From an uncultured bacterium (GTDB taxonomy: Bacteria > Patescibacteriota > Patescibacteriia > Patescibacteriales > Patescibacteriaceae), in contig CALMNI010000111.1 of NCBI GenBank assembly GCA_937868555.1, forward strand, positions 1 through 15,429: 15,429 nucleotides of DNA, written 5' to 3'. Below are positions 12,310 to 15,429 of this stretch, piece after piece (position 1 is the first letter of the stretch; each line of letters starts with the position of its first letter). The position numbers and the translations under genes are program-made. The notes under the pieces were generated by a model. That model was not told the origin of the DNA. It worked only from the letters and a program-made list of their open reading frames with translations, and searched no databases.

Positions 12310-13563
12310 ATGCGACAATCACTCCTATTCACCAAAACAATCAAAGAAACCCCTAAAGACGAGGTTTCAAAAAATGCCCAGCTTTTATTACGAGCCGGTT
12401 TTATATATAAAGAAATGGCTGGAGCCTATGGCTTCTTACCCTTGGGTCTTAGGGTGTTCAAAAAAATAGAACAGCTCATTCGCGAAGAAATGGACTCGCT
12501 GGGTGCGCAAGAAATTACCCTTCCTTCTTTGCAAAATAAAGAAACATGGGAGCCGACTAACCAATGGGATGATGAGCAGGTTGATATTTGGTTTAAGACA
12601 ACATTAAAAAATGAAAGCGTTCTTGGCTTAGCTTTTACGCACGAAGCGCCGATGACAAAATTAATGTTAAGCTACATTAATTCATATAGGGATTTGCCGA
12701 AACTGTTATACCAATTTCAAACTAAATTTCGAAATGAAGCGCGTGCAAAAAGCGGCATCATGCGTTCCCGGGAATTTGTAATGAAGGACATGTATTCTTT
12801 TTGCCGTAGTAACGAAGAGCATGCAGCGGTATATGACCAAGCTAAGCAAGCCTATCTAAGAATTTTTAATCGTCTTGGACTTGGCGACATTACCTATGTG
12901 ACATACGCATCAGGGGGTGTGTTCGCTAAATTTTCACATGAATTCCAAACTCTAACCGATGCCGGCGAAGATACAATTTACGTTTCCCGCGAGAAAAAAA
13001 TTGCCGTTAATAAAGAAGTGTATACTCCGGAATTGCTGGCCGAATTAGGTTTAACCGCTGAGGAGTTAAGCGAAGAAAAAGCGGCTGAAGTAGGAAATAT
13101 ATTTAATTTAGGGACGCGTTTCTCTTCGGCTTTAGGCCTCGCCTTTATTGATGAAAACGGCGAAAAACATGATGTCATCATGGGATCTTACGGCATAGGC
13201 CCGGCGCGCGTTATGGGAACCATCGTCGAGGCTTTCTCAGATGAAAAGGGAATTACATGGCCTGAAACAATAGCTCCTTTTCGCTTACATCTTTTATCGC
13301 TCGGTGATACCGCTGATGTTACCCATGCGGCTGAAAACGCGTATTCAAAACTGCGTGCTGCCGGCATAGAAGTTTTGTTTGATGACAGGGCGGGCATAGG
13401 TAATGGCGCTAAATTTATTGATGCTGATTTAATTGGCTGCCCGTGGCGCTTGGTAATCAGCGAAAAAAGTTTAGCGCATAACAAAATAGAACTAAAGAGA
13501 CGAACTGAAAACGATTCTTCCTTGCATACTATCGACGAGCTTATTAGTAAGTTTTCTCAGTAA
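12310..13563 (+). CDS. proS: Prolyl-tRNA synthetase, short form without editing domain
   Basis: ProS attaches proline to tRNA-Pro. The 417-residue protein has the class II core: motif 2 at 140-162 (FRNEARAKSGIMRSREF...), a typical HEAPMT segment at 111-116, motif 3 around GSYGIGPARVMG (292-303), and the anticodon-binding domain from about 324 to the end (GIEVLFDDR, IGCPWRLVI). Bacterial-type ProS is usually about 570 residues and carries a roughly 180-residue INS editing domain between motifs 2 and 3, which removes mischarged alanine. Here the sequence passes from GEDTIYVSREKKIAVN (219-234) almost directly to EVGNIFNLGTRFS (260-272), so that domain is absent, as in other reduced bacterial lineages. 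It starts 11 bases after a predicted transcription start and ends 12 bases before mreB. Confidence 0.96.
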   Translation: MRQSLLFTKTIKETPKDEVSKNAQLLLRAGFIYKEMAGAYGFLPLGLRVFKKIEQLIREEMDSLGAQEITLPSLQNKETWEPTNQWDDEQVDIWFKTTLKNESVLGLAFTHEAPMTKLMLSYINSYRDLPKLLYQFQTKFRNEARAKSGIMRSREFVMKDMYSFCRSNEEHAAVYDQAKQAYLRIFNRLGLGDITYVTYASGGVFAKFSHEFQTLTDAGEDTIYVSREKKIAVNKEVYTPELLAELGLTAEELSEEKAAEVGNIFNLGTRFSSALGLAFIDENGEKHDVIMGSYGIGPARVMGTIVEAFSDEKGITWPETIAPFRLHLLSLGDTADVTHAAENAYSKLRAAGIEVLFDDRAGIGNGAKFIDADLIGCPWRLVISEKSLAHNKIELKRRTENDSSLHTIDELISKFSQ

Positions 13564-13575
13564 ATATATATTGGC

Positions 13576-14619
13576 ATGTTCAATTCATTTTTTGGAAAAT
13601 TTAGTAAAGACCTTGGGATTGACCTTGGCACAGCTAATACCCTCGTCTACACCCCTGACAAGGGCATTTTAATCAACGAACCTTCTGTTGTTGCTGTTAA
13701 TACGCGCACGGAGGAAATTTTAGCTGTGGGTGAAAATGCTAAACGCATGATCGGGAAGACTCCGGCGCATATTCAAGTTATTAAGCCTTTAGTAGACGGA
13801 GTTATCTCGGACTTTGAAGTGACTGAGAAAATGCTCAAGTATTTTATTGATAAGGCACACAACGAACAGTTTACGTTAGCACCTCGCCCTAGAGTGGTTA
13901 TAGGCATTCCTTTGGATGTTACCGAAGTCGAGAAGAAAGCCGTTGAAGATGCTGCTAAGTCAGCCGGTGCGCGCCAAGTTTATTTAGTCGAGGAGCCCAT
14001 GGCGGCGGCCATTGGCGCTCGCTTACCAGTAACCGAGGCGACAGCAACAATGGTGGTTGATATAGGCGGCGGGACTACTGAAATTGCGGTTATTTCTTTA
14101 GGAGGAGCAGTTAACTGGAAAAATCTCCGCTTGGCTGGCAATTTTTTAAATCATGAAATTATTCAGTACGTGCGCGAAGAATTTAACCTTTTAATCGGTG
14201 AACAGCTGGCCGAAGAAATAAAAGTCCGCATAGGCTCAGCGGCGCCTCTTAAAGAATCATTAGAAATGATGGTGCGGGGACGCGATCTTATGAATGGGCT
14301 GCCTAAAGAAATGCGCATTACCGACGGACAAGTTCGCGAAGCTATTGCCCGAACCATTCATCAAATTATAGATAATATAAAATTAATTTTAGAAACAACT
14401 CCTCCCGAGCTTGTGGCTGACATTTATGAATATGGCATCGTACTAACGGGCGGAGGGGCACTGTTGCGCGGACTTGATCAAGAAATAGCCCAAGCAACTA
14501 AAATTTCTGTTCGCGCCGCTGACGATCCTTTGACCTGTGTTGTACGCGGTACCGGAATTCTTTTAGCTGATGCGGCTTTGCTTGATAGAGTAGTCGCTCC
14601 TGGAACACGCGATTTGTGA
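13576..14619 (+). CDS. mreB: Rod shape-determining protein MreB
   Basis: MreB is the bacterial actin that forms membrane-bound filaments guiding cell-wall synthesis. The 347-residue protein has the ATPase motifs: phosphate 1 DLGTANT (16-22), phosphate 2 DIGGGTTE (162-169), the VEEPMAAAIGARLP segment (138-151) and the adenosine-binding TGGGALLRGL (291-300). The start MFNSFFGKFSKDLGID includes the short hydrophobic N-terminus typical of membrane-associated MreB. At 187-193 the usual GGD-x-(F/M)-D pattern appears as AGNFLNH, with asparagines in place of both aspartates. The gene follows proS by 12 bases with no clear promoter, and mreC begins one base after its TGA stop, so the genes probably share a transcript. 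It implies a rod or elongated cell with a peptidoglycan wall. Confidence 0.97.
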   Translation: MFNSFFGKFSKDLGIDLGTANTLVYTPDKGILINEPSVVAVNTRTEEILAVGENAKRMIGKTPAHIQVIKPLVDGVISDFEVTEKMLKYFIDKAHNEQFTLAPRPRVVIGIPLDVTEVEKKAVEDAAKSAGARQVYLVEEPMAAAIGARLPVTEATATMVVDIGGGTTEIAVISLGGAVNWKNLRLAGNFLNHEIIQYVREEFNLLIGEQLAEEIKVRIGSAAPLKESLEMMVRGRDLMNGLPKEMRITDGQVREAIARTIHQIIDNIKLILETTPPELVADIYEYGIVLTGGGALLRGLDQEIAQATKISVRAADDPLTCVVRGTGILLADAALLDRVVAPGTRDL

Positions 14620-14620
14620 T

Positions 14621-15429
14621 ATGAAAAAAAATCATTCTTTGCTTACGCTGGGGGCTTTATTCGCCGTTGCTGCGCTTATTATTTTAGTCGGACTATTGGG
14701 CTGGTTTCGCCCCATAGGTGTTATAGGTACGCATATTTTTAAGCCGGTAGTTGCCCTATGGTACCGCATATCTGATACAGTTTATCCCCGAATTAACGAC
14801 GGGAAAAGCATAGGAGAGCTGCAAGAACAGCTTTCAGCAACTCTAGCTGATAACCGCCGCCTGCTGGCTGAAAATGCAAAACTAGGGCAAATCACTGAAG
14901 AAAATAAAACGCTTCGAAAGTTTATTAATTTTTTTGATAAAAAAAATATTACCTACGAAATTGCCGGTGTTGTTGCACGCGGAAAAGCGGGTGACAGTTG
15001 GCAATCACAGCAAGTTATTACCTTGAATCGAGGCAGCAAGCAAGGGCTGGTAGCAGGTATGCCCATTGTTGATGGAGAAGGCATACTTCTTGGAAAATTA
15101 ACAACTGTTTCTGATGACGTATCGGAAGCCTGTTTATTATTTGATGCAAACTGCCGCATTGCGGTGGCGGTTCAGAATGAGCCGTCCACGTTAGGTGTCG
15201 TGCAAAGCGATCTTAATTTAACTACCAAGGTTGATTTTATTAGTCAAAATCATTCGGTTCCTGAAAATAGCATTCTTGTTAGCTCCGGCTTAGAGCAATA
15301 TATGCCTGCCGGATTAGTGGTTGGCCGAGTCACGGCTGTGATCAAAGAGGGAAATGAATTATGGCAGCATGCGATAATACAACCTCTGGCAAACTTTGAT
15401 TCCATTCGTGTTGTGGCAGTTATTAAATA
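14621..15429 (+). CDS. mreC: Rod shape-determining protein MreC, reaching window edge
   Basis: MreC is a membrane-anchored scaffold that links MreB filaments to the extracellular elongation machinery, PBP2 and RodA. From ATG 14621 the frame is open for 269 codons to the last bases. It has a short cytoplasmic N-terminus, one membrane helix at about 7-29 (LLTLGALFAVAALIILVGLL), a coiled coil at roughly 66-100 (GELQEQLSATLADNRRLLAENAKL), and the beta-rich MreC core beginning with YEIAGVVARGKAGD, followed by NRGSKQGLVAGMPIV and later SSGLEQYMPAGLVVGRV. The window ends with ...AVIKta; since these are the closing residues of a typical MreC, the next base may complete a stop codon, but this cannot be seen. 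mreD, pbp2 and rodA would be expected downstream. Confidence 0.94.
   Translation, partial: MKKNHSLLTLGALFAVAALIILVGLLGWFRPIGVIGTHIFKPVVALWYRISDTVYPRINDGKSIGELQEQLSATLADNRRLLAENAKLGQITEENKTLRKFINFFDKKNITYEIAGVVARGKAGDSWQSQQVITLNRGSKQGLVAGMPIVDGEGILLGKLTTVSDDVSEACLLFDANCRIAVAVQNEPSTLGVVQSDLNLTTKVDFISQNHSVPENSILVSSGLEQYMPAGLVVGRVTAVIKEGNELWQHAIIQPLANFDSIRVVAVIK

Noticed and set aside
15427..15429. MreC considered as truncated or pseudogene
   Set aside because: The frame is intact and only cut by the window edge; the final two bases may begin its stop codon.
1..15429. CRISPR arrays, tRNA or rRNA genes, insertion sequences and riboswitches
   Set aside because: No regularly spaced repeats, cloverleaf pattern, transposase or recognisable aptamer was seen in the intergenic gaps, all of which are shorter than 160 bases.

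Overview
The window looks like a chromosomal segment of a Patescibacteria (Candidate Phyla Radiation) bacterium, probably of the Parcubacteria group. The basis is moderate GC content, very tight gene packing, almost no Shine-Dalgarno sequences, -10 boxes lying only a few bases before several start codons, a prolyl-tRNA synthetase without its editing domain, and protein variants (SecA, SecD, MreB) that I associate with that group. TGA is used as a stop (padR-like gene, mreB), so this is not one of the lineages that recode TGA as glycine. The lineage call is inference; no rRNA or tRNA gene is present to settle it.

Layout. (1) 45-3475: a short ribosome-hibernation factor, secA, and a small DUF1653 protein. 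(2) 3481-5313: a tightly spaced cluster of two Nudix hydrolases, a cytidylyltransferase-like nucleotidyltransferase and a P-loop kinase, ended by a strong bidirectional terminator. (3) 5337-7324, reverse strand: a PadR-type repressor gene overlapping by 4 bases a membrane protein that joins a PspC domain to a DUF2807 beta-solenoid. (4) 7325-7474: a divergent promoter region. (5) 7475-9181: two divergent CYTH-domain proteins in tandem and an amidase_2/PGRP-type peptidoglycan amidase. (6) 9259-12208: secD and secF, where SecD carries parvulin-type prolyl-isomerase sequence inside its first extracytoplasmic domain. (7) 12310-15429: proS, mreB and mreC, the last reaching the window edge.

How the genes work together. 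SecA and SecDF are the motor and the export-assisting membrane partner of the general secretion route, here within 15 kb of each other. MreB and MreC organise wall synthesis, and the amidase could act on the same wall. The PadR/PspC pair looks like a self-regulated envelope-stress unit. The Nudix/nucleotidyltransferase/kinase group probably handles nucleotides or an activated small metabolite, but its substrate cannot be read from the sequence.

The most striking feature is SecD: about 230 residues holding one complete parvulin domain, one degenerate copy, and an orphan first strand are inserted where the P1 head lies in ordinary SecD. This would place a foldase directly on the exit side of the translocon. 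No gene-free stretch exceeds 300 bases.
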